The translations under genes were made by a program, and so were the position numbers. A DNA stretch of 64,000 nucleotides from assembly GCF_000195595.1 (NCBI RefSeq), contig NZ_GL882573.1, positions 166,983-230,982 on the forward strand. Direction: 5' to 3'. Numbering within the stretch: the stretch's first letter is position 1; each line of letters begins with the position of its first letter. The DNA comes from Actinomyces sp. oral taxon 170 str. F0386 (GTDB lineage: Bacteria > Actinomycetota > Actinomycetes > Actinomycetales > Actinomycetaceae). The notes under the pieces were generated by a model. That model saw only the letters and a list, made by a program, of their open reading frames with translations. It ran no database searches and had not been told where the DNA came from. Below, in pieces: positions 43,654-52,923 of this stretch.

Positions 43654-44571
43654 GTGATCGATGTGCAGCAGCTGCGCGCCCTCGTGGAGCTCTCCCGGCT
43701 CGGCACCGTCTCAGCCGCAGCCGAGTCACTGGGCTTCAGCCAGTCCACTGTCTCCCACCAGCTCGCCGCCCTGTCGCGTGCGACCGGCGCGGTGCTGCTG
43801 ACGCGGGCCGGCCGCGGGGTGCGGCTCACCGCGGAGGGACGGGCGCTGGCGGCCCGTGGCCAGGAGGTGCTCGACCTGCTGGATCGCACCGAGCGCGAGG
43901 CGGTCTCCATGGCCCGCGCCGAAGCGGGGCGGGTGCGCCTGGCCGCCTTCCCCTCCGCGGTGGCCTCCCTCGTGCCCGGAGTGCTCGACGTCGTCGGCCG
44001 GAAGCACCCGGGCCTGGAGGTCGAGCTGGTCGACGCCGAGCCGCCCGAGGCCCTCGACGCGCTGCGGCGCGGGCGGGTGGACGCGGCCCTGTCCTTCTCC
44101 TACATCGACGACGACGCCGGTGAGGGCCTTGAGACGGTGCGCCTGCTCGACGACGTCCTCTACCTTGTCTCTCACCCCGGCGGCATCACGCGTATCGCTG
44201 ACGGTTCCCGGTGCCGGTGGGTGACCGGGTGCGCGCGCTGCCGCGAGGAGCTCATCGCGGTGGGGCGGGCCAACGGCTTCACGCCTGAGACCGCCTACGC
44301 CTCCGACGACTATGTGGCCGTGCAGGCGCTCGTGGCCGCCGGAGTGGGGGCGGCTCTGCTGCCCGGGATGGCGCTGAGCGCCTACCGGCACGAGGGGGTT
44401 GAGGTGCGTCCACTGGCCCGGGAGCACCGGCGGGTCGAGGTGGTCACCCGCGCCGAGAGGCCCCGACCGCTGGCCATTGACGTGCTCATGGAGGCGTGTC
44501 GGACGACGGCTCAGCGCACGAGCCTGCGCCGGCCCGAGGTTCAGGGCGGCGGGAGCGGCGCAGCGTGGTGA
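43654..44571 (+). CDS. LysR-family transcriptional regulator
   Basis: A 305-residue LysR protein. The HTH (LSRLGTVSAAAESLGFSQST, then VSHQLAALS) is at about residues 12-50. The effector domain covers 85-290 with conserved VLDVVGRKHPGLEVELVD. GTG 43654 is in the divergent region with the dehydratase gene, making it the likely controller of that gene. The tail after about residue 280 is Arg/Gly-rich and not conserved in the family. Confidence 0.9.
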   Translation: MIDVQQLRALVELSRLGTVSAAAESLGFSQSTVSHQLAALSRATGAVLLTRAGRGVRLTAEGRALAARGQEVLDLLDRTEREAVSMARAEAGRVRLAAFPSAVASLVPGVLDVVGRKHPGLEVELVDAEPPEALDALRRGRVDAALSFSYIDDDAGEGLETVRLLDDVLYLVSHPGGITRIADGSRCRWVTGCARCREELIAVGRANGFTPETAYASDDYVAVQALVAAGVGAALLPGMALSAYRHEGVEVRPLAREHRRVEVVTRAERPRPLAIDVLMEACRTTAQRTSLRRPEVQGGGSGAAW

Positions 44572-44727
44572 GGTCCAAGCCCCGGTACGTGGGCGGTCGG
44601 ACCGTTCGATGCTTCGCCGGTTCCGCACGCATCTTGCGTCGTAGATCGGCTGTCCCCCGAACGGTGAACGTCCCTGTGGTCCAACTGGTTGCTACCGGCC
44701 TCGCGATCCGGTTCACACACTGAGGGC

Positions 44728-45034
44728 ATGTCGCAGCTCCCCGCCGTCCAGATCAGCGGCCCGCCCAAGTCCTACCGGAACAAACGCGTCCTGGAGAACC
44801 ATGGATCTCACGGTTCCTACCGGCACCGTTCTGTCCCTCCTGGGGCCCGACGGCGCAGGCAAGACCATCGTCGTCGAGATCCTCCAGGGTCTGTGTCGTC
44901 GTGGCGGTGGCATCGTCCTGCTGACCACCCACTGCCTCGATGAGGTCGACATCATTCTGGGCGGCCGCGTCGTCGAGTACTGCACGACCGTCAAGCGCTT
45001 CAGGCTGCCCCTTAGCCGCACTCCGCGACGGTGA
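44728..45034 (+). pseudogene. ABC-transporter ATPase pseudogene
   Basis: The first part, from ATG 44728 (AVQISG...KSYRNKRVLEN), is an ABC ATPase N-terminus. After VLEN the true continuation MDLTVPTGTVLSLLGPDGAG is in another frame. Walker A GPDGAGKT is followed at once by the H-loop-like LTTHCLDEVD, so the signature and Walker B regions are deleted. There are thus a frameshift and an internal deletion. No partner permease is nearby. Confidence 0.75.
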
Positions 45035-45142
45035 GGGCGTCGTGCAGTGCGGTTAACCCTCAGCCAGTAGGAGCTCAGGGTCGTGGAGTGGCCTCTTGTC
45101 GCAGGGTGCGAGGCGGGGCGGGGAACCGTGTCGGTCGCTGCC

Positions 45143-45496
45143 TCACCCGCCGGGGCGCTCGGCCTCCCACTGGGAGATCGTGGAGTCGAGGGTGGCCAGG
45201 AACTCCTCCTCGCCGATGGTGTTGAGCTTGAGGAACACCGCCTGACTGCCACCCAGCGTGATCCCGACGATGTGGACGTCGGGCCCGTCCTGGATGACGG
45301 TGACGGTCATTCCCACGCGGTTGCTTCCCGTCATGCTGTAGCGCTCAAAGCCTCTGACCGCTACGCCTCCGGCGGAGGTCGCCAGGTCCACGGCGGCCTC
45401 CGCGGAGGCCGAGCGGGACCGGTCCAGTACTCCGGCCTCGAGGAAGGGCACCACCTCGCTGAGCTGGCCGGTGACGGTCCGGGTGATCGTTGCCAT
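45143..45496 (-). CDS. Hypothetical protein, 117 aa
   Basis: A 117-residue soluble protein of alpha/beta type (ITRTVTGQLSEVVPFLEAGV ... HIVGITLGGSQAVFLKLNTI), rich in Val, Gly and Thr. No signal or membrane segment is seen. Small domains like this are found scattered in oral actinobacteria; I cannot name a family. ATG 45496 follows GGAGG at a normal distance. It lies between the ABC pseudogene and clpC, on the opposite strand. Confidence 0.65.
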   Translation of the reverse strand: MATITRTVTGQLSEVVPFLEAGVLDRSRSASAEAAVDLATSAGGVAVRGFERYSMTGSNRVGMTVTVIQDGPDVHIVGITLGGSQAVFLKLNTIGEEEFLATLDSTISQWEAERPGG

Positions 45497-45611
45497 GAGT
45501 GCTCTCCTCCCTTGGCCTCGCTGGCACTGTCGCTATATCCACCAGGCTATGCCGGAGAGCGCGAGCGCGTGGCCCCCTCATCTTGAGCCGACCCGGCTCA
45601 AGCCTGACTCA

Positions 45612-45625
45612 CGCCTACCGCGAAC
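45612..45625 (-). promoter_or_regulatory. ClgR-type operator upstream of clpC
   Basis: On the minus strand GTTCGC-GGTAG-GCG matches exactly the GTTCGC-N5-GCG consensus described for ClgR, the activator of clp genes in actinobacteria. It is about 140 bp upstream of the clpC start. Binding is inferred. Confidence 0.65.
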
Positions 45626-45764
45626 AGGGACATGGCCAAGGCATCGCCCTGGTTAGCCTTGTCAGCACGTGCCCCCAGCGTCGTCTCTCCACGCCGCTGC
45701 GACATCCCTCGCCACCACCGGACGAGCGGTACCGCACCGAGCACGTGCCGAGGAGGAACTACTG

Positions 45765-48365
45765 ATGTTTGAACGCTTTACCGACCGCGCCCGCCGCGTC
45801 GTCGTGCTCGCGCAGGACGAGGCGCGGGCCCTCAACCACAACTACATCGGCACCGAGCACCTCCTTCTCGGCCTCATTCACGAGGGCGAGGGAGTTGCCG
45901 CCAAGGCGCTGGAGTCCATGGACATCTCCCTGGACGCCGTGCGCAGCCAGGTCATCGAGATCATCGGTGAGGGCCAGTCCGCCCCCACCGGCCACATCCC
46001 CTTCACTCCGCGCGGCAAGAAGGTCTTCGAGCTCTCCATGCGCGAGGCCCTCCAGCTCGGCCACAACTACATCGGTACCGAGCACCTGCTGCTCGGCCTG
46101 CTGCGCGAGGGCGAGGGGGTCGCCGCCCAGGTCCTCACCAACCTCGGTGGGGACCTGTCCAGCGTGCGCCAGACCGTCATGCAGATGCTCTCGGGCTACG
46201 AGGGCAAGGAGACGGTCAACGCCGGCGGCCCCTCCAAGGAGGGCACGCCGTCGGGCAGCGCCATCCTGGACCAGTTCGGCCGCAACCTCACCGCAGCCGC
46301 CCGCGAGGGCAAGCTGGACCCGGTCATCGGCCGCAAGAAGGAGATGGAGAGGGTCATGCAGGTCCTCTCCCGGCGCACCAAGAACAACCCCGTCCTCATC
46401 GGGGAGCCGGGCGTGGGCAAGACCGCCGTTGTCGAAGGCCTGAGCCAGGCCATCGTTCACGGTGACGTCCCCGAGACCCTGCGTGACAAGCAGCTCTACT
46501 CCCTGGACATGGGCTCGCTCGTGGCCGGCTCGCGCTACCGCGGCGACTTCGAGGAGCGTCTCAAGAAGGTCCTCAAGGAGGTGCGCACCCGCGGCGACAT
46601 CGTCCTGTTCATCGACGAGATCCACACACTCGTCGGTGCCGGCGCCGCCGAGGGGGCTGTCGACGCCGCCTCCATCCTCAAGCCCATGCTGGCCCGCGGC
46701 GAGCTCCAGACCATCGGGGCCACCACCCTGGAGGAGTACCGCAAGATCGAGAAGGACGCCGCCCTGGAGCGCCGCTTCCAGCCGGTGACCGTCGACCAGC
46801 CCAGCATCGAGGAGACCATCGGCATCCTCACCGGTCTGCGCGACCGCTACGAGGCCTTCCACCGCATCGTCATCACCGATGAGGCCATCGAGGCCGCCGC
46901 CAAGCTCGCCGACCGCTACATCAACGACCGCTTCCTGCCGGACAAGGCCATCGACCTGGTCGACGAGGCCGGCGCCCGCCTGCGCATCCGCCGCATGACG
47001 GCCCCGCCCGAGCTGCGCGAGATCGACGAGAAGATCGCCGAGGTCAAGCGGGAGAAGGAGTCCGCGATCGACGACCAGGACTTCGAGCGCGCCGCCTCCC
47101 TGCGCGACGACGAGCGCCGCCTGGCCGACGAGCGCGCCGCCAAGGAGAAGGCCTGGAAGTCCGGTGACCTCGACCAGGTCGCCGAGGTCGACGAGGCGCT
47201 CATCGCCGAGGTCCTGGCCATGTCCACCGGTATCCCGGTGGTCAAGCTGACCGAGGCCGAGTCCGCCAAGCTCCTCAACATGGAGACCGAGCTCCACAAG
47301 CGCATCATCGGCCAGAACAAGGCCATCGAGGCGCTGTCGAAGTCGATCCGCCGCACTCGCGCCGGCCTGAAGGATCCCAAGCGCCCCGGCGGCTCCTTCA
47401 TCTTCGCCGGCCCCACCGGCGTGGGGAAGACCGAGCTGGCCAAGGCCCTGGCGGAGTTCCTGTTCGACGACGAGGACGCCCTCATCCAGCTCGACATGTC
47501 CGAGTTCGCCGAGAAGCACACGGTCTCGCGGCTCTTCGGTGCCCCTCCCGGCTACGTCGGCTACGACGAGGGCGGCCAGCTCACCGAGAAGGTGCGCCGT
47601 CGACCCTTCTCCGTGGTGCTGTTCGACGAGGTCGAGAAGGCCCACCCGGACATCTTCAACTCCCTGCTGCAGATCCTGGAGGACGGGCACCTCTCCGACG
47701 CTCAGGGTCGCGTGGTGGACTTCAAGAACACCGTCATCATCATGACGACCAACCTCGGCTCCAAGGACATCGGCAAGTCGGTGGCCACCGGCTTCCAGTC
47801 CACCGAGTCCGGCGCCATGGACTACGAGGAGATGAAGTCGCACGTCAACCGCGAGCTCAAGCAGCAGTTCCGGCCCGAGTTCCTCAACCGCGTCGACGAC
47901 CTCATCGTCTTCCCGCAGCTGACCAAGGAGGAGGTGCGCCAGATCGTCGACCTCATGGTCGCGCGCCTCGACAAGCGCCTGGCCGAGCAGCAGATGACTA
48001 TCGAGCTGACCGACGCCGCCAAGGACCTCCTGGCCGAGCGCGGCTTCGACCCGGTGCTCGGCGCCCGTCCGCTGCGCCGCGCCATCCAGCGCGACATCGA
48101 GGACGCTCTGAGCGAGAAGATCCTCTTCGGGGAGATCGAGCGGGGCCAGAAGGTCATCGTCGACGCCGAGGGCGAGTCCATCCTGGGCGAGTTCATCTTC
48201 CGCGGTGAGCCCTGGGAGCAGGGCGAGGCCGAGGTCGCCGCGCTGCGCGAGGCCGAGGAGGCCGCGGCCGGCGGCGGGGGAGGGGCCTCCAGTCCGCTGC
48301 GCATTCCCTCGACGCCGATCGGTCGCGACGGCGGCGCGTCGCCGGCCGCCGAGCCCGGTCACTGA
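45765..48365 (+). CDS. clpC: ATP-dependent Clp protease ATPase subunit ClpC
   Basis: Hsp100/Clp unfoldase feeding ClpP. The 866-residue protein has two N-terminal Clp_N repeats, then AAA module 1 ([18 protein letters not shown]). A UVR/M-domain coiled coil follows ([20 protein letters not shown]), then AAA module 2 ([18 protein letters not shown]) and the C-terminal D2-small domain ([19 protein letters not shown]). The acidic, Ala/Gly-rich last 40 residues are variable. ATG 45765 follows AGGAGG; the frame is open to 45669 without a site. Regulation by ClgR is suggested by a matching box about 140 bp upstream. Confidence 0.97.
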   Translation: MFERFTDRARRVVVLAQDEARALNHNYIGTEHLLLGLIHEGEGVAAKALESMDISLDAVRSQVIEIIGEGQSAPTGHIPFTPRGKKVFELSMREALQLGHNYIGTEHLLLGLLREGEGVAAQVLTNLGGDLSSVRQTVMQMLSGYEGKETVNAGGPSKEGTPSGSAILDQFGRNLTAAAREGKLDPVIGRKKEMERVMQVLSRRTKNNPVLIGEPGVGKTAVVEGLSQAIVHGDVPETLRDKQLYSLDMGSLVAGSRYRGDFEERLKKVLKEVRTRGDIVLFIDEIHTLVGAGAAEGAVDAASILKPMLARGELQTIGATTLEEYRKIEKDAALERRFQPVTVDQPSIEETIGILTGLRDRYEAFHRIVITDEAIEAAAKLADRYINDRFLPDKAIDLVDEAGARLRIRRMTAPPELREIDEKIAEVKREKESAIDDQDFERAASLRDDERRLADERAAKEKAWKSGDLDQVAEVDEALIAEVLAMSTGIPVVKLTEAESAKLLNMETELHKRIIGQNKAIEALSKSIRRTRAGLKDPKRPGGSFIFAGPTGVGKTELAKALAEFLFDDEDALIQLDMSEFAEKHTVSRLFGAPPGYVGYDEGGQLTEKVRRRPFSVVLFDEVEKAHPDIFNSLLQILEDGHLSDAQGRVVDFKNTVIIMTTNLGSKDIGKSVATGFQSTESGAMDYEEMKSHVNRELKQQFRPEFLNRVDDLIVFPQLTKEEVRQIVDLMVARLDKRLAEQQMTIELTDAAKDLLAERGFDPVLGARPLRRAIQRDIEDALSEKILFGEIERGQKVIVDAEGESILGEFIFRGEPWEQGEAEVAALREAEEAAAGGGGGASSPLRIPSTPIGRDGGASPAAEPGH

Positions 48366-48395
48366 GAGGTCCGAGCCTCTTTGTCGGTTTCATAC

Positions 48396-48429
48396 GATGG
48401 GCCGCAACCCAGCCGGGTTGTGGCCCATC
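48396..48429 (+). terminator. clpC terminator
   Basis: GATGGGCCGCAACCC and GGGTTGTGGCCCATC pair over 15 bases with one G-U, separated by AGCC, 31 bp after the clpC stop. Confidence 0.65.
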
Positions 48430-48931
48430 GTCGTCGGTCTCGCCCGGGGCCTCCGCCTGCGTCCCGGCCCTGTGTCAATCACAGGGGAGTGGAGCGTGCG
48501 CAACGGCCCTGGAGTCGTATTCTTCCAGGTGGTGGCTATCTCACCAGGAGCCAGAACCTTGCGGGTGGTCGCCGGCTGTCGTGAATATTCACAGGGCGAG
48601 GCCCTGCAACCATGGCATACCCGACAGGCTGAATATTTAACGAAACCTGAGTGGGTTGAGAGAATAGCCTGAAAGTTGGGTCTGACCATCTCATGCGCGC
48701 CCTCTGCCGGATACAGTGGGGTGACGCTCCGGCGAAAGTCGTCCCTGGGACCTGGTCGGTCGGTGTCGTCGCTCCGCGTCGTGCGGGGCTGTCCAACCGT
48801 CTCTGCCCGTACTCGTCTCACGTCCAACCTGCCCGCCCTCATTCAGGCTGCCGTTGCGCTCCTCACCACGTACTGAATGCCCGGCTCGGATCGTCCATGC
48901 GTGCTCTCGCATCATTGGTGCCACTACTCCC
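48430..48931. other. 502-bp region upstream of the pel-like operon
   Basis: No gene is convincing. It contains a perfect 12-bp dyad GTGAATATTCAC at 48581-48592 within an AT-richer patch that may hold the operon promoter or operator. Confidence 0.4.
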
Positions 48932-50380
48932 ATGACACAACTCAGATACGAACCGCGACATTTTCATCAGCACCGTTTTCCGCGCTTGCGGACCGCCAAC
49001 TCTGCTGCGGCCCTGGGCGCCGTCGGCGTCGTGACGGTGGCGCTGCCCTGGATCTCCTGGCCGCCGGTCGCAACGATCGGTGTCCTGGTCGTCACCGTTC
49101 TCATCGGTCTGGGACTCATCACGGCGCCCCCCACCCGGGCGCTCAAGCGCGGTGGCATCGCCCCCGGGGCCCGCTGGAGCTGGGGCGCGGCCATGCTCCT
49201 GGGAATGTCACCGGCGATCCTGCTGGGGCTGAGCTTCCCCGTCGTCTCCCAGAAGATGGCCGCCAGCCAGGTCGACGGCACGGGGCTGCCGGTCATCGTC
49301 CTGAGCGTGTCGGTGGCGGTGCCCTGGCTCAGTCAGGTCATCGGCACTCCCGTCTACCGCCTCCTGGGCGACTCGATCGGGCGTGGCCCCCGGGCGGTCC
49401 TGGAGCGCTACTGCTCCATCTGGCCGGCCCTGTTCCTGTGGGCGCTCGTTCCCACGGCGCTGGAGATCCTCGTCGTGGCCACCGTGACCGGTTGGAACCT
49501 TCACGTCATGGGCGTGCACACCGCGCTGCTCCTCCTGCACGTCGTCTTCGTCCAGTCGCTCATCGTCGCCGACGTCTCGGGCCGACGCCGCCTGTGGTCG
49601 GTGGGGTGGCTCTTCTACGCCGTCGCCCTCATCGCCGAGCCCACCTGGTGGTATCTGCCCCCGCTGCTGGGCACCCTCAGCCAGGTGCTGTCCATGGGGC
49701 GGTCCCTGGGCAGGATCCTGCGGCTCCGGGCGGTGTCCACCGGCATCCTCGTGCAGGACATGCTCCGAGGTGCGATCCTGGGGGGAGTGCTGTGGTCAGA
49801 CAAGTTCTTCCTCTTCCTGGGCGCCGGTCGCGACTTCGACGTGGCGCTGGTCTACCTGTGCCTCCAGCCCGCCGTCGTCGCCTACTGCTACTACTTCGCG
49901 GTCACCGCCCCCCGGGTCAACACCGAGATCGCCATGTTCCAGACGGTTCTCAAGCAGGAGGGCATGGCCAGCCTGCGAGACCGTGGGCGCACCCTGCGCC
50001 GGCTGCTGGACGCCAGCCTCATCCGCGCCTGCGTCGTGGGGGTCGCCGGCGTCATCGTCGTCATCTGCTCCATGGCACTCATGGCGCCGCAGCAGGTGCC
50101 CCTGGTCCTCGAGGTGTGCCTCTCCTCGACCCTGTTCACGGTGCTGACGCTCCTGTGCTACGAGATCGATCACATCGGTGACTCGACCACCGCCCTGCTC
50201 CTGTCCGGTGTCCACGTGGCTGTCGCCGCGGCCCTGCTGCTGCGGGTGGCCGGCGTCGGTGCCTACCTGCCGCTGGCCGGCGTCGACCTGGCGCTGTGCG
50301 CGCTGGGCCTGCTGCTCTACCGCAGGCGGTGGGCCGCGCCCGAGTACTCCTTCTTCTGGGGAAAGGCCATGTCCTGGTGA
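48932..50380 (+). CDS. PelG-like polysaccharide exporter membrane protein
   Basis: A 482-residue membrane protein with about 12 helices, in the place where PelG stands in Pel operons. The TM pattern and the VLWSDKFFLFLG segment resemble the PelG/MATE-like flippase family, although similarity is weak. It probably moves a polysaccharide chain across the membrane. ATG 48932 is chosen because the frame is open to 48854 only through a TTG. It ends in GTGA, overlapping the start of the glycosyltransferase gene. Confidence 0.65.
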   Translation: MTQLRYEPRHFHQHRFPRLRTANSAAALGAVGVVTVALPWISWPPVATIGVLVVTVLIGLGLITAPPTRALKRGGIAPGARWSWGAAMLLGMSPAILLGLSFPVVSQKMAASQVDGTGLPVIVLSVSVAVPWLSQVIGTPVYRLLGDSIGRGPRAVLERYCSIWPALFLWALVPTALEILVVATVTGWNLHVMGVHTALLLLHVVFVQSLIVADVSGRRRLWSVGWLFYAVALIAEPTWWYLPPLLGTLSQVLSMGRSLGRILRLRAVSTGILVQDMLRGAILGGVLWSDKFFLFLGAGRDFDVALVYLCLQPAVVAYCYYFAVTAPRVNTEIAMFQTVLKQEGMASLRDRGRTLRRLLDASLIRACVVGVAGVIVVICSMALMAPQQVPLVLEVCLSSTLFTVLTLLCYEIDHIGDSTTALLLSGVHVAVAAALLLRVAGVGAYLPLAGVDLALCALGLLLYRRRWAAPEYSFFWGKAMSW

Positions 50381-52923
50381 GCTCCTCGTCGTCCTTCCGC
50401 GCCCGGCTGGAGAGCCTTCCGCTGCGCTACTCGGCGCCGGCCGGCGGCTACGCCCCGATGCCCAGCCCCGACGACGCCGCCGGCATCGGCGACCGGGGCA
50501 TGGAGACCGGCCACGCCGTCAGGGTCGGCCTCGACGGCTACGGCATCGTCGCCTCCGAGCCGCCGAGACGCGAGGCCGCTCGCAGCGCCCCGACCGTGAG
50601 CGAGTCGGTCTCCACTCCCGAGGTCCCGGCGGCGCCGATCTTCGGTGTCGTCCAGGCCCCGGCCCCGGCCGGCTACGGCGTGGTCCAGCCGCGTCCCCGC
50701 AGCCCGGAGCCGGCCACCTCCTCCTCCAAGACGGCCGACGTTCTGGACTCTCCGATCTTCGGGGCCGTGAGGTCCTCGGCCGCCTCGGCGGCATCATCGG
50801 TCGAGTCCAGGGCGTCCGCGCCTCATACGGCGCCGACGGCCGACACCGCTGACATCGCCGGTACCGAGGGCGCTGCGGACACTGTGGACACCATTGCGGC
50901 CGCCGGCACTGCCGACGCTGTCGGCACCACGGAGGCCGCCTTCCCAACGCGCCCCGCGCCGTCGGCCTCTGTGCAGACGACCTACGGGATCGTCCCGCCC
51001 TCGCCCGCCGTCTCGGCGCCCCTCCAGGAGGCGGTGCGACCTGCGCAGACGCAGGCTCCCGCCTCGGCGCAGTCCGTGCCGACGACTCCAGCCGGGACGG
51101 GCCCGATGGAACTGAACCCCCCGGAGCGCACGGAGCCCCTCATCCCCACCGCCATCGCCTGGGAGTCCGTGGCCTCGGCCGCCTCCGACGCCGCCGCGCG
51201 GCCCCTGTCTGAGCAGGCCGCCCAGGACGACTCCGAGGCCGAGGCTGCGTCCGCCGGCGCGGCAGAGCTCTTCCAGGTCCCCGAGGAGCCTGAGCCGGAG
51301 CCCGACGACGACGCCCTGCCCGACGGCGTCCCCGAGGACGGCGTCTACGTCGACGTCGACGTCGCCATCGTCATGGAGTCCACCTACCCCTACCTCAAGG
51401 GCGGCGTCTCCGCGGTGGTTCACGACATTATCACCGGCAACCCCGACCTCACCTTCGGGATCATCCACATCACCTGGGACTCCCACTCACCGCTCAAGGA
51501 CCTCTACGGGATGCCGGACAACGTCGCCTGGGTGAGGGTCCTCTACCTGTCCATGGAGGAGCACCAGGAGGACTTCCTGCGCGCCCGCCCCCGCGACCTG
51601 CGCATGAACCGCCGCCAGCGCCGTGAGCTGTCCCGCCGCATCCTGGGCGCCATGCTCGCCCTGGCTCAGGAGGGCCGCACCGAGCCGCTGTGGGAGATCA
51701 TCAGCGAGGGCCTGAGCGCCTCACGGCGATACCCGGTCTGGGCGATCCTGGGGACGCGCGAGTTCATGGAGGCCTACCACGACATGATGCCGGACCTGGG
51801 CATGTCGATGACCGACATCTTCTGGTGCCTGCGTGATTTCTTCTCCCTGGCCTACGCGGTCCTGGCCGAGCCGGTCCCGCGCGCCGCGGTCTACCACGCC
51901 CACACCACCGGCTACGCCATGCTGCTGAGCGTCAACGCCGCCCGTGAGCACGGCACCCGGGTGCTGCTCACCGAGCACAACCTCTACGTGCGCGACACGG
52001 TTAACACCCTCCTGGAGCGCAGGCTGGACCTCAACATCAAGCTCACCGACTACCGCACCTTCGACGTCACCGGGCGCGAGCGCATGTGGATGGCCTGGTG
52101 GCTGGAGATGGGGCGCCTGTGCTACCCCTACGCCTACTCCTCCACCTACCTCTACCCGCGGGCCATCACCGAGGCCAACGAGCTCGGCGGTGACGCCGGG
52201 CGGGCCATCGTCATCCCCAACGGCATCGTCACCTCCGAGTTCGACGCCTCCTACGCCGCCCGCCTGGCCGCCATCGAGGAGATCAAGAAGGAGGGCGCGG
52301 ACAAGCACCTGTGGAAGCTCGTCTACATCGCCCGTGTTGTGCCCATCAAGGGGCTGCTGGACATGATCGACTCGGTGCGCCTCATGGTGGACCGGGGCCT
52401 GAACATCCACCTGGACGTGTGCGGGCCCACCGAGCACATGCCCTCCTACTTCGAGCAGTGCCTGACCCGCATCGTCGAGCAGGGGCTGGAGAGCGTCATC
52501 ACCATCCGCGGCACCGTCAAGGTACGCGAGCTTCTGCCCGAGTTCGACCTGTTCGTCCTGCCCAGCTACAACGAGGGCCTGCCCGTCGTCTCCCTGGAGA
52601 CCATGGGGGCAGGCATCCCCACGGTGAGCACCGATGTCGGCGCGGTGCGCTCCGTCGTTGAGGACCTGATCGTCACCGAGGACGGGCAGACCTGGGACCC
52701 CTGCGGCATCATCATCGAGCCCGGTGACCCCACCGTCATGGCGGACAAGGTCCAGGAGGTCATCGGCGACGTCGAGCTCTACGAGCGCCTGAGCCTCAAC
52801 GCCCGCGGCCGCGTGGAGGCCGCCTACGACCTGGTCAAGGTCAACGCCTCCTACAACAAGATCTACCGCCAGGGCGGCGCCGGCGCGCAGGCCCGCCCCT
52901 GTACCGACCAAGGAGGAGCATGA
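50377..52923 (+). CDS. PelF-type glycosyltransferase with long N-terminal extension
   Basis: An 848-residue protein. The C-terminal 520 residues are a DUF3492/GT4 glycosyltransferase resembling PelF: MESTYPYLKGGVSAVVHDI opens the core, and the GT4 domain ends with the EGLPVVSLETMGAGIPTV segment. PelF polymerises Pel-type polysaccharide from UDP-sugars. The first 320 residues are Ala/Pro/Thr-rich and contain several YG[I/V]V units (GYGIV, GYGVV, TYGIV) in disordered sequence, not seen in Gram-negative PelF. GTG 50377 overlaps the preceding stop, giving coupling. Extensive acidic sequence precedes the core. Confidence 0.85.
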   Translation: MSSSSSFRARLESLPLRYSAPAGGYAPMPSPDDAAGIGDRGMETGHAVRVGLDGYGIVASEPPRREAARSAPTVSESVSTPEVPAAPIFGVVQAPAPAGYGVVQPRPRSPEPATSSSKTADVLDSPIFGAVRSSAASAASSVESRASAPHTAPTADTADIAGTEGAADTVDTIAAAGTADAVGTTEAAFPTRPAPSASVQTTYGIVPPSPAVSAPLQEAVRPAQTQAPASAQSVPTTPAGTGPMELNPPERTEPLIPTAIAWESVASAASDAAARPLSEQAAQDDSEAEAASAGAAELFQVPEEPEPEPDDDALPDGVPEDGVYVDVDVAIVMESTYPYLKGGVSAVVHDIITGNPDLTFGIIHITWDSHSPLKDLYGMPDNVAWVRVLYLSMEEHQEDFLRARPRDLRMNRRQRRELSRRILGAMLALAQEGRTEPLWEIISEGLSASRRYPVWAILGTREFMEAYHDMMPDLGMSMTDIFWCLRDFFSLAYAVLAEPVPRAAVYHAHTTGYAMLLSVNAAREHGTRVLLTEHNLYVRDTVNTLLERRLDLNIKLTDYRTFDVTGRERMWMAWWLEMGRLCYPYAYSSTYLYPRAITEANELGGDAGRAIVIPNGIVTSEFDASYAARLAAIEEIKKEGADKHLWKLVYIARVVPIKGLLDMIDSVRLMVDRGLNIHLDVCGPTEHMPSYFEQCLTRIVEQGLESVITIRGTVKVRELLPEFDLFVLPSYNEGLPVVSLETMGAGIPTVSTDVGAVRSVVEDLIVTEDGQTWDPCGIIIEPGDPTVMADKVQEVIGDVELYERLSLNARGRVEAAYDLVKVNASYNKIYRQGGAGAQARPCTDQGGA

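Noticed and set aside
45759-48362. 867-codon open frame on the minus strand opposite clpC
   Set aside because: Composition is a GC-rich shadow of ClpC; no family motif, no ribosome site, and the plus strand encodes a complete ClpC.
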